Source of the DNA: Siphonodentalium dalli
Taxonomy: Eukaryota > Mollusca > Scaphopoda > Gadilida > Siphonodentaliidae
Assembly: GCA_032622095.1 (NCBI GenBank)
Contig: CP136061.1
Coordinates: 186,630,369 to 186,694,368, forward strand
Direction of reading: 5' to 3'
Length of the DNA stretch: 64,000 bases
Below, piece after piece: positions 34,210 through 46,309 of the stretch. Each line of letters begins with the position of its first letter. Positions within the stretch are counted from its first letter, which is position 1. The translations under genes and the position numbers were made by a program. Below the pieces are notes generated by a model. It had not been told where the DNA came from. It did not search any database and worked only from the letters and a program-made list of their open reading frames with translations.

Positions 34210-36370
34210 TGAACATTTTCATTTATGTTAAATATAATATTGACATTCTAAGGTGTTTTAAGCCAAACTCATTGCAAAAACAGTAAAAAAAAGACTTGCA
34301 GGAAGAAAATTGTTATAGTTGCGGAAATGTAAACAAAGCCACCACATTGTATGTGCCGTTCCCACTTATGACACCTCATGATATATGTTTCAAGGATCAG
34401 TATATGGGTAGTACAACCTTCAAATTGACAGAATCCATATAAGGGCCTACATCAAGTTTGAGTCTCTTTTGAGCCATTAACATAGGATGTTGTTAAGGAA
34501 TCTTGCCATAATTATGAGCAAAAATGTACGTGTCATAAATGTGTTTTGGACTGCTTCGTCCCTACCTCCTCCCCCGACTCGCCACATGGATGCTGAATAT
34601 CAGTTAGCGGAGTGGTGAATCCATGCGTACCGGTTAAGAAAATGTAAAATACAAGTCATGGTTTTGTCACACCAATATGATAATTTTCACATATTTGCGC
34701 ATAACTTCAGCACATGAATATGTACGAAACTGAATTACATCAACATGTTTCATTTTGGCTATACGGAATAATTCAAATTTGAACAAGTTGATGCCATAAA
34801 AGCTGCATACCAGTCTTGTTGAATCCTGAATACCGTTTAAAATGGACATATGAATCCAGAGTACCAGTTAACAGAGGGGCATGCACCCCGCGTACCACTT
34901 CAAAATTACCCGAATCCCGCGTATATACCAGAACAGCCCTGCATGGTCCGTCCATGCAATGGAGAAAAAACTGGTCGGGCAGACGGAGTTGAATATTTAA
35001 TATGTATTTGTGAATATTTTCCAGATTAAACTATAGTCTATATATGCTTAAAGTAAAGTAAAGTAAATATTTAACAGACCCCTCTTCAAATGATTCTTGA
35101 TATACGCCGATAAATAAAACATATTTTCGATCGAATAACTTAACTTAGACATAACTATGTTTTGGAGCTTTCCCTTTCCACTTGTAATATATTGTAGTAT
35201 ATTATATATATCCGGCGGGGGGGGGGGGGGGGTGTTTCCGATGTTCAACGTGAAATGAATTCACACCAATTCATTACGATCTTAACTTGGTGATCACATC
35301 ATAACATACCTCGTGTGTGCACTTCATTGTGATTTTGCATGCGATAGGAGGCGTGTGTACATGTATATCTCAAGGGGGTTGGTTATTTCAGCGCAGCGTT
35401 GTATATATGAGACAGTTTGACCTTTCACGGCGTACGCGATCCCGACAGACATCAGTCACAACCTTGTTCGTCTATCTATAATTGGGTGATCGTATGCCTC
35501 GACCCTCCACGTCTCTCTCTACCCAGACGATTAGAGCAGCGGTACAATCGTCGGTACAAACAGCGGTTAGCCGGAGGTTCCATTGTGGCCTAATTTACTC
35601 CCAGAATGCTCGGTGTTATATAAACAACTCCTCAAACGCAATTGCCAAAAACCAAACTCCTGCCATGTTCCACTAACCCAGGTAGAGTGGGAAATTGAAT
35701 TTGTGTTAATCCATATATCCTGTTTACTATATAGTGTATACAACTGGACAATTTTGAATCACACAAGAACATTTACCGGTATAAATTAAGGTCCAGATGA
35801 AATGATTTGGGGTCTACCTCAGAATGTTCCCATTGCACCCACATCTTTCACCCTTTCATTGCTCCCAATTTTTCGGCTGGCCCATGCACATTCTCAATTT
35901 GGATGAAATTTTAATTGTACTCGCCCCCACCCTTGCCCTCCCCACAATTGGCCTTGGTTGGAAATTGTATGGGGCTCCGATGAGTGAAAACTTCGGTTTG
36001 CCCCCTCTTATAATTCGTCTGTATGTTTCAAATCACAACCCAAATCATTAGGGTATACGTATAAGGAAGAACATTCAATTTCCAGGAACATGTTTTTGTT
36101 TGTTCATACGAATCCTAATGATTTAGGTTTCGATTTGATCATGTTGATTACAACGTACTGCATAGAGCTACATTTATACTAGCATGTGAGTAATTTTGAT
36201 TCCATTCACCGGAGCCACTATAGAAAATATATTCTGGATGAATAACTTTATGTGATATTTTCAAAATAAATAATCTGGTCGTCATAATATAATTTTACCC
36301 CAGCCATTTAGTTTGTATAAGTATAGCCTCGCTGGGACACCGTATATACGTACGTAAACCCTAGCTAGCT
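34210..36370. other. No gene recognised
   Basis: Unique-looking DNA. It includes a G16 run at 35217-35232 and a short TAAAG repeat near 35050. An open frame from ATG at 35493 to about 35676 follows a TATATA stretch at about 35403, but no domain or splice evidence supports it. Confidence 0.4.
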
Positions 36371-36374
36371 TAAT

Positions 36375-36545
36375 TAATATATAGCATGGGAACGTTGTTT
36401 CAACGTTAGGACAACGTCATCGATAGCGTCGAAACAACGTGGGATCCGACGTTGAAACAACTAGAGTTGCCGCTGTTTTGTTGTCGATCCACCGTCGGCG
36501 CCCGACGTTAGAACAACGGTAAACTGACGCCGTTTCAACGTTTCA
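36375..36545 (+). repeat. CAACGTTGAAACAACGT-type repeat cluster
   Basis: GGAACGTTGTTTCAACGTT, GTCGAAACAACGTGGG, CGACGTTGAAACAAC, CCGTTTCAACGTTTC occur within 170 bp in both orientations. A diverged trace (AACGTTTCACCGTCGGTTTAACG) is at about 37205. Probably the end of an old DNA element. Confidence 0.55.
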
Positions 36546-36764
36546 AACTGAATTTATTCATGATTAATTTCAAAATATATGCTTTATATTAAAGTATGAC
36601 TATAATGTACACGGCATGCTATGTAAATGTTATATGGGCATTATTCATTAGATAGTACAAGTTTGAATTTGAAACCATTTTGTGAGTATTGCGAGTATTA
36701 CGTATTATAGTACGGCCATCTTGAAATTGAATCTCGTACCTCTGCTCCTCTCGTAATGTCATGA

Positions 36765-36985
36765 CCAGGGATGACACTACGCTTGGCACACCGTCGGATC
36801 GGGAGCCGACGCTAAAGGCTGTCCCGTGTGCAACAATGTGCGCACGTTAAAGATCCCTACCGTGGCGAAGAAGTCACGGGTTCGGCAAAAACTTCCTGGA
36901 AAAATTATGGATCTACTCGATCCCGTCCTGTAAAAGCCAGCCTTGGTCACTAGGACGTAACAACTACAGATACAGATACAGAATC
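36765..36985 (-). repeat. SINE-like dispersed repeat
   Basis: The minus strand reads GGATCTTTAACGTGCGCAC, then ACACGGGACAGCC and GGCTCCCGATCCGACGG, a block arrangement I recognise from repeats widespread in marine invertebrates. On the plus strand it ends in a CAGATACAGATACAGA tail. The 177-codon minus-strand open frame across it (36777-37310) is therefore not credited as a gene. Confidence 0.5.
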
Positions 36986-39320
36986 TCAGAGTCAGAGTTG
37001 ATTCAATTCTCCACTTTAATAAAGCCATATAAATTAATACATCAACGAATACAATGAAGTTCCTGGTCTGGGGAATATATTTCACAACACTTTTAACCTC
37101 CATTTTTCCAATAGAATAGAAATATATTGAACTTGTAAACACGAAGGCACTGCAGGTTGGTGAATAGACCACGTGTAATGGAAGGGACGCTAACAATTTG
37201 ACGCCATAACGTTTCACCGTCGGTTTAACGTTAAAGTATAAATCAATTAATGCCTTCACGCAATGAATACTGTTATGTTGAATATGAAAAGTAACATTTT
37301 GTAATTTCAATTTAATTGCAATGGCGCCTCAAATTGAAGATGGCGGCGCCCATGTTGAAAAGCGAACTTAATATAAGAGAAGGCTCTTTATATTTACGAC
37401 TAATTTGAATAAGTAAGTAGATGTTCTTTGTATAGTCCAGTCAAAATACGATCAGTATGGCCTAACCTAGATACAATGTGGACAGAATTTTTTCCCCACA
37501 CCATATTTTAAAAATCCTCTGCGATATTTGCGCGCAAAATATGAAAACTAACACCGTTTATCGCAGTTCCCATGTGATCGAGTTTTCGGTGGATTCTGTT
37601 TGGGGGTATAAGATTAAATAAAACGCACCAACATGACGTTTTCTTGGAGTAGGCATATGGGGCCATGTCATAGGCCTATATCAAAATTATGGGAATGAAT
37701 TGCTAATTGTTTGGTGAAGGGCATGAATTTGGCTATATAGGTCACATGCGTCAAAAGGTCAGAGAGTGCAAAAAACATTCGATAGTATGGTCATGATACG
37801 CGAAATGGTGGATTAAAATGGAAGAAATTGGTATGAAAACGATTCTTTTGTCAAAAGACGCAGGAGAATCTTCAGTACAAGTTCTGTACAACATCTAATT
37901 CAGCTAAAATTCGCTTTGATGAAACTGTGTTATCGAAGATGGCGTCCAACATGGTTGTCAATAAAATATCAGTTCTTGAGATATGTCATTATAAGGTATA
38001 TTGTGGTATAGGAATTACCCAAGCGCAGTTATACCAGTTTGTGTGAACTTAGAGTACGGAAGCGAATAGAGTGACACGGACAGAAAATAATACATTCGTG
38101 GTATTGAAATGCATGTGAAAATGGCCGCAACGCCAAGCTATGCCACGACGAAAGTAACAGACTGATTAATGTATAAACCGCCTTGGAGTGAAAATACGTA
38201 TTGTTTATATACAAGTCTCTTGTTTAATAGCATTAAAAGTACACAGATAATTAAAACAGATCCATCTGAAGTCACTGCAACGCAAGTCATATCCAATGAT
38301 TTTCTCCTTTTAAAGTTATCTGCTTAGAATACACCCAACAGTCGGGTCAAAAATTATAATTTCGGGCATGCAACGAAGTAATGTTCCGACACACAGTGTG
38401 TGGTAGTTTCGTTCGAAACGATGATTACTCACTGAATGTAACGCAGATACTGAAGTACATACCGATACCCTTGATGTTTAACTACTAGTGACATTTCCGG
38501 AATTTTCAAAATTCTCCGTGATAGTAAACCATGTACGTATGTCGCAATGCTTATCATACTGTACACGTTTCTACAATAGAGTAGCACTACATCCCACCAG
38601 ACCAAAGAGACGGTACATCGTACAATTTATTTAATTTTCGTGCTTCAACCAAAATGGTTTCTTAGCAGAAAATTTTGTTCAAATCACTTCAGTCGGCACT
38701 TTACAACTTAATTGAACATGCTACCACGCAATGCACAGTATTCGTTTTCAGTATCTTCTTGCCAATACCACCATGTACTTGTACTAAATATCAGGTGATC
38801 AACGTTCAAAGCTATTATTTCTGCATTGGCCATTCACCCAATGTTGCTATTTATGGTCTTAATTGTAGCATATATGTATTAGGCCAAAAAAAAATAATCT
38901 ATGTTTCCGGTTTCCCGACCGACTTGCCGAAATTGGGTCGACCTGCATTTGTTTAATGCATGTAATTGCCATGTAAACACATATATATCGCTAAATATAC
39001 ACTATATACTATGTCTTCATTAAGAAGCATTAATTTTAGATGGAATTTTCAAAAACAATTTACTTCTATTAAAATACATGTACATCCATTTGTGGATGCA
39101 GATGAATCCCAATATCAGCAATTAATCTGTACCTGCCTGTGGTAATCTTGTTTGTTCAACTCCCATGCCTTGTGGGAAGAAGTCTTATATGTTAGAGAGT
39201 AATGTACACGTAGAAGACTTTCTATTTCAGCATTTAAAGTTTCTCTTCCCAATCAATCGAGGATTCATAGTGTTCATGTATAGTTACTAGTATGTATATG
39301 CACATTATAACGATGTCTGC

Positions 39321-39635
39321 ATGTCTACCATATCAAACACCCTTCTGGATTTGGCACAAAAGAAGCACATGAAATTATCTTCTGGTTTGTTTGGGGTGTA
39401 TAAAACTTACAAGCATGCATATGCCAGTGGGTATAAGGTACTTCGAAGTTGGGTCAATTTGAATGCTGAGGTGTGGTACATCTGTGAAGGTGGGGCTGTG
39501 GTACCATGTTCAGTGTGCCAGAGGTATGGGACCAAATATTTCAATGCAATTGAGGTGTGTCTGAGGAACATTTACACCCTGTGTAGTGTGTCTGAGGCGC
39601 ATGTGAGATATCCTGCCAGTGGAATTGTGTCTTAA
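39321..39635 (+). CDS. Unrecognised open frame in the centre of family A copy 3
   Basis: A 104-codon frame lies in the ~1.4 kb present only in copy 3 (about 38840-40200). Around it base composition is slightly less AT-rich than the flanks. The product has several Cys (PCSVCQRYG) and Tyr but matches no family I know. It has no visible start context or splice sites. It could be a remnant of a cargo or transposase exon, or chance. Confidence 0.15.
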   Translation: MSTISNTLLDLAQKKHMKLSSGLFGVYKTYKHAYASGYKVLRSWVNLNAEVWYICEGGAVVPCSVCQRYGTKYFNAIEVCLRNIYTLCSVSEAHVRYPASGIVS

Positions 39636-39966
39636 TACACGAGGTGTATGACCAAATATTTAAGTGAGGTTTGGGTAAATATTTTACAAGTTATGTTATT
39701 ATACATTTATAGAAAACCCCTATTACGGTATTCATCTTGGGCCTCTTGGTATGTCCATATTGTGCTCTGAGGAAGATGTACCACCACAATCTAAACTGAG
39801 AGAATTGCAAGAGATCTGCATAGTTGAGTGCCTGGGAAGCAATTCCTTGTCCACATTGACAATACTTATCATATTATTGTGCTACATTAACTATCTACCT
39901 GCAATATACATGGACAGCCTTCACACAGGTGTAAAGAATAAGCATTAATGCCCCTCTTAAATGTTC

Positions 39967-39979
39967 GGGGGGGGGGGGG
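39967..39979 (+). repeat. Poly-G tract (G13)
   Basis: Run of 13 G followed by TATAAAAAATA, inside the unique centre of family A copy 3. Confidence 0.9.
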
Positions 39980-41209
39980 TATAAAAAATATTACCAAAAA
40001 AAAACAATCCCTACAAATCTACCTGGAATTTTTTGGCGCCGTAACAGGAAACAAATATGTTTTTTTGTTTTTGCCTTTAATACATTAGGGAGAAGGGGTA
40101 AACGGGGTTATGCGGTTTTATAAATCATAGTACCTTTCGGGTATACGTGGCCTTGGTGAATATAACCAAATAATATTTCCAGCTATAAACACAGTCTATG
40201 CCACGGAGTACGTAGGCAATTTTGGTCAAGTCTAGGATGTATTGAAGATAATATATGGTACTCATTTGTGTTTTGATAAATTGCGTTCATAATAAACCAC
40301 CATGAATTCTGGTGCTAAACGCGAAATATTCCTGTTTCATCACGTGATCGGAGGCAACTGTGACTACTATGTTGAGACATGGGCAATAGTATCTACAAAT
40401 TTTACCCAGTAGTCTGTGACTATATATCGCATACTTTTCTAAAACAGTGGATTTTGAAAGGTTTTATGTTGTTGATATCAAAATAAATGATGATCGTTCA
40501 TATTCGTGATACTGGTCTGAGCACATATATTTCTTCTTCTAGAAAAAGTCACATAATCAATACATCCCAATTAATTCACACGTAACTGTTTTTCCTTTTC
40601 TGGGCACCCAAAAGTCCAGAAATAACCGTTGTATATATATGAGACACTGATTTCGCTTGCTCTCTCGTGAGATACGTACAAAAAAGGTTCTCTTATACCC
40701 TGCACACAATCTTTCTCGCATAATGCCAGCGTTTGTTCACTCTTATAGGAATATTTATAAATTTTGCCCAAAATTTAATTTTTATTCGATTTTGTACACT
40801 GTGGACGCCATTTTGATTCTGTGCGCAATGATATTCCACGAATGGTGATCAATGTGGCAAGAGTAATCATTTGCGGCAAGTTTTTCTCCCAAATTGAAAA
40901 GAAATACGCCCGATACCTAACCCTACACGATAAAGATCACTGCTGAATTTACCGATATCGGGTACCCCCAGAATATACTCGATTGTGAAACGTTGCGCAC
41001 AGATCTCGAAGAGGATTTTTGATATATTGATTGGAATTGTGTACTGATTCGAAAAACGAAAAACCAATTCTGTGCAAATTTTGTCTATAGGTCAAAACCA
41101 ATGTTGACTGAACTATCATCATAGTTGATACATTTGTATTTTGGCTACCTGACAAAGTGAAACGTACATCAGTTGCATATTTTGAAATTGAAGGTCGATG
41201 TTTGATAAT

Positions 41210-41451
41210 AAAATCCACCCATGCACGAACTCAGCTTCGATTTCATTATTTTGGCCTTTAGGAAACGTACACATGCATAGCAGTATTGTGGTGTCAAATC
41301 TGATGGGGGTCTTTATGTGCCCGAAGGTAAAAATCCACCCATGCACGAACTCAGCTTCGATTTCATTATTTTGGCCTTTGGGAAACGTACACATACATAG
41401 CAGTATTGTGGTGTCAAATCTGATGGGGGGTCTTTATATGCCCGAAGGTAA
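41210..41451 (+). repeat. 120-bp tandem duplication
   Basis: Two units at 41210-41329 and 41330-41451 start AAAATCCACCCATGC and differ at only a few positions (TTTA/TTTG, GCAT/ACAT, one extra G, GTG/ATG). The duplication begins about 95 bp after family A copy 3 and looks recent. Confidence 0.9.
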
Positions 41452-41689
41452 TGAGATCTGAACCAATGCATGGACGATCAGAAATCGCGACGACTTGCTT
41501 GTCCAGCGCTCAAAATGTTAAAATATCACCTACATTATGACAGGTGCAACGCATGCGAAGCGTGGCATATCCACCCTCCCCTGAGTGCCCAATGCTCCGT
41601 TTATAGAGTGCATGCATGGGAAATACTAAATAGTTGTAGGTATGGAAAATTATTATTTTCTTAATCCAAGAAGGTCCACCACTCTTAGG

Positions 41690-42200
41690 AAATCAATGGA
41701 TAGACCCGTTGTATCCATTCCCTTAATTTGGCGTATCACTATTCCAAAGATAATCAAATCGAACTGTTGGTACTTCAGTAACAATGCTAAATGTGAAGAC
41801 AAAATGGACAATCTTGCCGTTTCCAAAAAGGGAAAAAAACTCTGATAAAAACATGTACAAAACCTGTCAGTATCATTCCACCAATCCTGGTCTATTATAA
41901 TTCCATAATAACATTCAAGTCTGAGCATTGCTATACTGGATTGATGGAAGTATACTGAGTGAAAATTAAATATAGCTCAATAAGCCCAGCAAGGGTCGTA
42001 ACTCTGGTAACAATGAATTATCGAACCCCATAGTAAATGCGTTTCCCTTTCCCTTAAACTGGACAATGAGCACAGCACAACCGAATCCGATTACACATAC
42101 CCGAGATACAAGATTAAATGTTCATACAGAGACCAAATTCACAATTTCCAGGGATACAAGGTGATATGTTCGCACGGACGGAATTAGCCCTCGACCACCT
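41690..42200 (-). repeat. Diverged modular repeat
   Basis: Fragments such as GGGTCGTAACTCTGGT and CACGGACGGAATTAG resemble the GGAC-tailed modular family, strongly decayed. An open frame at 41653-41928 has no recognisable domain. Confidence 0.3.
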
Positions 42201-42239
42201 TAATAAAGAGGGGGGGGGTGTATAATTGTATGCATTAGC

Positions 42240-43090
42240 TGTGAATAACAAAGAGCTTTCACCATTAAAATATCTTCTATAATAATTTCGCGTCACAATT
42301 TTTTAATGATTCACCAGCTGGATTCACGGCGTTTTATAAGAAAATATGGAGTTCCAAACTCTTTGCTCTTTAGACATCTTCTATGGCACACGAAACAACC
42401 AAAACTCAATGGTAATGTTTCGATCTATCAAAAAGGGTGTCTCAATATCACTCGACTTGGAAGGGGCGGAGACATCAAATTGCCCCATATTATAGAGAGC
42501 TATATAGCGTGTAGCATGTTTCTCGATGTAATTCAACCTCAGTATTCAAATACCATAGCCCGAATGCCAAATACATAATGCAACTGAAGATACCGGTATA
42601 TAAATATATTGAGGTACATATCACATTCATCATTCATTTGAATATTAAAGTCCCCACTAAATTCCATTCCACACTGTGCATGCTCTTAAATGTGTTGACT
42701 ATTGTTTGTGTTTTTCCTGTATAAATGTGTAATTATTTAAACCATTATACACATGGCGTATAAGAATAAACATTTTCGAATTGAACAGAGCTGGTACTGA
42801 AAATAAATTTTTTCCCTACTAAAATTTACCGAGGACCTTAAAACCATAGGAATTAAATTCCTGTGAGAAATGTTCGTACATTTTCAATTAAAATGACTTT
42901 AAATATTTATTGTTAGAATCTGAAACGAGGTATAAGTTGAATATAAACATCTTCAAATCAATTGATTCATAAAAACTGATGAGTGTTTCATATATGAGGG
43001 ATCATATATTAATTATATGAATTGGTTGGAATTTCATGTTGATGTGTCATGAATTGTTGTGGATGCGTTATGAAATCTAATGATCAATTT
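42240..43090. other. No feature seen
   Basis: AT-rich, unique-looking DNA. The 90-codon open frame at 42306-42578 has no recognisable domain. Confidence 0.4.
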
Positions 43091-43094
43091 ATAT

Positions 43095-43895
43095 ATAACT
43101 ATCAAGTTGAGTTATTGTCCCCCGACATATAGTAATGACCATCGTCCGTCCGTCCGTCCGGAACATTGTCCGAGCCTGTATATAATCTGTCATTTTCCAG
43201 TCAATTTTTTTTTAAACTTGGCACAGATGTCAACCAGCATGGGAACTGAGCACCTGCTATTTTGAGTTCGGTCGGACTCATTTTGGCGGAGTTATCATGA
43301 GTTATTGCCTTTTTTCGACATAGACTCGTACATACTGGGACACATCTTTTGTCCTAGCCTGTTTTCCATCATTTTCTAGTAATGTTTTTGAAAACTTTGG
43401 ACACATGTCAACCAGCATGGCAACCTGCACACTTGCGATTTTGAGTTCCATTTTGGCAGAGTTATTGGCCCCTTTTCGACATAGATTCGTACATGCTGGG
43501 CCGCATCGTTTGTCCGAGCCAGTATTCCGTAATTTTCAAGTCAACTTTTTCGAAACTTGGCACATATGTCAACCAGAATGGGAACAAGCGCACCTGGAAT
43601 TTTGAGTTCAGTCTGAGCCATTTTGGCGGAGTTACTGCCATTTTTCGTCATAGAATCGTACATCATGGGATGTACCTGCATTCTCAGTTGTAGATATTGT
43701 GCCAATTTGAGGTTATATTTCGACTTTTAAGAGTTTTTTTCTTCAGATTTAGTTATGTGTATGCAGCTGAGTTATAGGGCAATGCACAAATGTTTATACC
43801 ATATACATGTAATATATATCTATAAAGCCCCCCGCTCCCAAAATGAAGCCACCGTGTCGGGGGACTCTATATGGCCGAGCAGCTTTTTATATCTG
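43095..43895 (-). repeat. Modular dispersed repeat, inverted copy
   Basis: Read on the minus strand it has the head CCCCCGACACGGTGGCTTCATTTTGGGAGCGG, then three modules with CCATGCTGGTTGACAT, GCCAAGTTT and CGGACAAA (markers near 43555, 43394 and 43216), and the tail GGACGGACGGACGGACGATGG with GTCGGGGGACAATAAC. This is the most complete copy and shows head and tail in one unit of ~800 bp. Its head matches 18335. Confidence 0.7.
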
Positions 43896-44073
43896 TATAG
43901 TTGCAAGAATCCAAGTACAAGTAATATTATTACTGATTTTGAATCTGAACTGACATAAAATCACAACAATATGGGTTGTAGTGGCGTTACTGGTGACGTT
44001 AACTGCAATTAATTTCCATGTTTATTTGTCTGCTGAGCGACAAATTTGCGCAGGAACTCTGGTATCAAATTGG

Positions 44074-44139
44074 TAGATCATGCCATGAATCTCTACTCTG
44101 GTTGCCCGTTAGCCAGAGCAGAGATTCATGGCATGATCT
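44074..44139. mobile_element. 66-bp hairpin MITE (family C) with 10-bp target duplication
   Basis: TAGATCATGCCATGAATCTC pairs with the complementary arm ending GGCATGATCT. Loop region GGTTGCCCGTTAGCC. ATCAAATTGG flanks it on both sides (44064-44073 and 44140-44149). Other members are at 57287-57345 and 61030-61165. Confidence 0.85.
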
Positions 44140-44149
44140 ATCAAATTGG

Positions 44150-45005
44150 ATGAGGCATCTATATAAATGCATGCATCTGTTGTGCTATACATGGCTACAC
44201 AATTATATAAAACATTAACCCGTTGTGAATGTCAACAGTATAAAATTTAATGTAACAAAATATTTTCAAATATCCACTTTTTACCAACCCCTATTTTATT
44301 GTGTATAGGATGGTAGACAACGCAAAAGCAATCAAAGAATCACTTACATACTGCCCAGTCTATTAGGATGACAGGGGGTGCATTGACCAACGTACATGAT
44401 TACTGTATGTGCACAGGCACCCATCCTGGACTCCTCGACCTATGACCTATGGGGCCAAGCTGAAACGGTGACGGAATATGACGAGGTTTGTCGAATGCAC
44501 AGGCACCATTAGAATTGTGAGGTGAATAAGATGAAATCCCTATACACAATACCTATCTTTATTATTCACTCAGAAGTTTTTCAATATTGGCAACAAGATG
44601 GGAAGCAGAATATCTATATGGGAACTATATTTATGATTTAGCTTCCGTTCATGCTAAGTTACCCTGTTTTGTGTTGTATTTATAATATTTTGGAATATGC
44701 TAAATAGTGTGAAAAAAATTGCCCCGAAATTGCAGATGGTGTGAGGATCAGAAGTTATTTTTTTTCGACCCTAGGAATTCTAGTTAAACTTGAGATTTGC
44801 AAGTATACTTGGAGAGTGGTAGTGCAGTGGTGCTAACATACTTGGGCATAGCCAGGTATTAAGGCTTAAGGCGGCCAACATGGCTTCACTCGGATAATAT
44901 GGACTTATTATACAAACAATTGTGTATTTTCCCCAGAAATAAATGTACTATATTCTCCAATAAACTATATATCTAAATAATTAATGCTATGAGAATAAGC
45001 ATATT
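44150..45005. other. No feature seen
   Basis: No exon, RNA gene or clear repeat recognised. Confidence 0.4.
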
Positions 45006-45010
45006 TTAGG

Positions 45011-45114
45011 AACGCTCTTTACTACTCGCCGTTAATGTTTTTTTCTTTACAAGAAACAATAAAGGGCGTTTATGGTCAGTCTATTCCATATATGGTAAAC
45101 CATAAAGAGCGTTT
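45011..45114. repeat. Inverted repeat with AACGCTCTTTA ends
   Basis: GGAACGCTCTTTA at about 45010 pairs with TAAAGAGCGTTTC near 45103, with GGTTTACCATATATGG-like sequence inside. Related blocks occur at 50839-50895 in direct orientation. Confidence 0.5.
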
Positions 45115-45790
45115 CTCTCATTTCTGTGCGGAGAATCAGCTGATAAATTTATATGACTTTGGCAGACTTTGGTCTTCTTCTTTTTTAGACCATTCGGAGT
45201 TTGTGTATTAGTATGCTGTGTATTTATCGATGTTGTGTTGCCACATATTACCAAAAATTAATTTGGATTATTTAATGAGCCATGTCAGTTTATTTTAGTA
45301 CTGCGTCCTGAGTATTGTCCAGATACATCGAATCATGCTTAAGGCCAAAACAAAAAAACTTCTCTGTTCCCGATAACACTGGGGAAAAACATTCAGATAG
45401 GCAGGCAGGGATTATCTTTTTTGCAATTTTTTTGTTTTAAACATTTCAGTCGTAAGCGATATACTAGTGTAGTCACCTGGTCACAGTCCCATGGAATATG
45501 GTAGCTCCATATGTATTGATAAATAGCCTAGCATTGGATAAAAACATGTTGTCCCTTGAATTAATTCACTCTTAAGTAAGATCTCTATCATCGTTGAACT
45601 TAACTACCAACTTATATTTGCTTTTGGGATAGGAAAAACGATAAATATTCACATTGACACTCTATAGCCTTCTGGAGGGAATAAAACAAAAATTGAGGCA
45701 AGCAATACAATCTCAACCAGGTAGGGTATCGGAAACAAAAAGTTGTTTTTTTGTGCATAATACATCTTGTTGCTAACGAGTAGTTCCCTC

Positions 45791-45844
45791 GGGAAATGTT
45801 CAGATAATAACGCGTTTGTTGTACTTGTTATCTGAACATTTCCC
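45791..45844. mobile_element. Hairpin element family D, copy 1
   Basis: GGGAAATGTTCAGATAATAAC pairs with GTTATCTGAACATTTCCC across a short loop. A preceding TTCCCTCGGGAA forms a second small hairpin. Flanking sequence (CAATGAATACGAAT, then TTCTTCTCG) is shared with the copy at 50216, so the element is larger than the hairpin. Confidence 0.7.
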
Positions 45845-46005
45845 AACAATGAATACGAATAATTCTTCTCGTGTTAGATTATCTGTGTTTCTGTCGTCTG
45901 ATTATATTACATGAAACACCTTCCAAATGAATAATAGACCGGTCCCATGCATACTGTTTAATCCGTGCTCTATAACGGTTCTAACCTGAAAAGTGTGGCT
46001 ATTAT

Positions 46006-46011
<6 letters not shown>

Positions 46012-46039
<28 letters not shown>
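46012..46039. repeat. (TA)n microsatellite
   Basis: 28 bp of TA dinucleotides. Confidence 0.95.
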
Positions 46040-46292
46040 ATGATTATGGTTTGGCTGACCGCATGCAATATCAAACTTTTGGGGCTTTAGTTCGAGATGA
46101 CAAAGAGGCTATTGGTTGCATATATATAGATGTTCAAATAACTTTGCGTTTTCGCATACATTGTTAGTATAATTGAAACAAGTAACATGTAGATGTTATT
46201 TAATAATTAGAAAAGTCCAACCAAAAACGTTCTCAAACTTAAGTTTGTGTCCTAGATATATAGGCCTACCGTATGTGTAGTCTGGATAAATA

Positions 46293-46306
46293 CCCCCCCC
46301 CCCCCC
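46293..46306 (-). repeat. Poly-C tract (C14)
   Basis: Run of 14 C, equivalent to G14 on the minus strand. Confidence 0.9.
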
Positions 46307-46309
46307 GAA

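Larger units (their letters stand above)
37435..41113 (+). mobile_element. Family A, complete copy (3.7 kb)
   Basis: It starts GTCCAGTCAAAATACG and ends GTTGACTGAAC, each flanked by TA (37433-37434 and 41114-41115). The inverted termini align over about 55 bp (TGGCCTAACCTAGA.. against TTTTGACCTATAGA..). A second inverted block follows (AAAAATCCTCTNCGA and TTGCGCGCAA). TA also precedes the ends at 25373 and 30305. No transposase motif was seen in any frame, so it appears non-autonomous despite its length. It includes AAGATGGCGTCCAACATG at 37938. Confidence 0.8.

Noticed and set aside
35395-35680. TATATA stretch followed by an ATG open frame as a possible first exon
   Set aside because: No recognisable protein, no downstream exon, and TATA-like strings are common in this AT-rich DNA.
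36777-37310. 177-codon minus-strand open frame
   Set aside because: Half of it is a SINE-like repeat, no domain is recognisable, and no splice or start support is seen.
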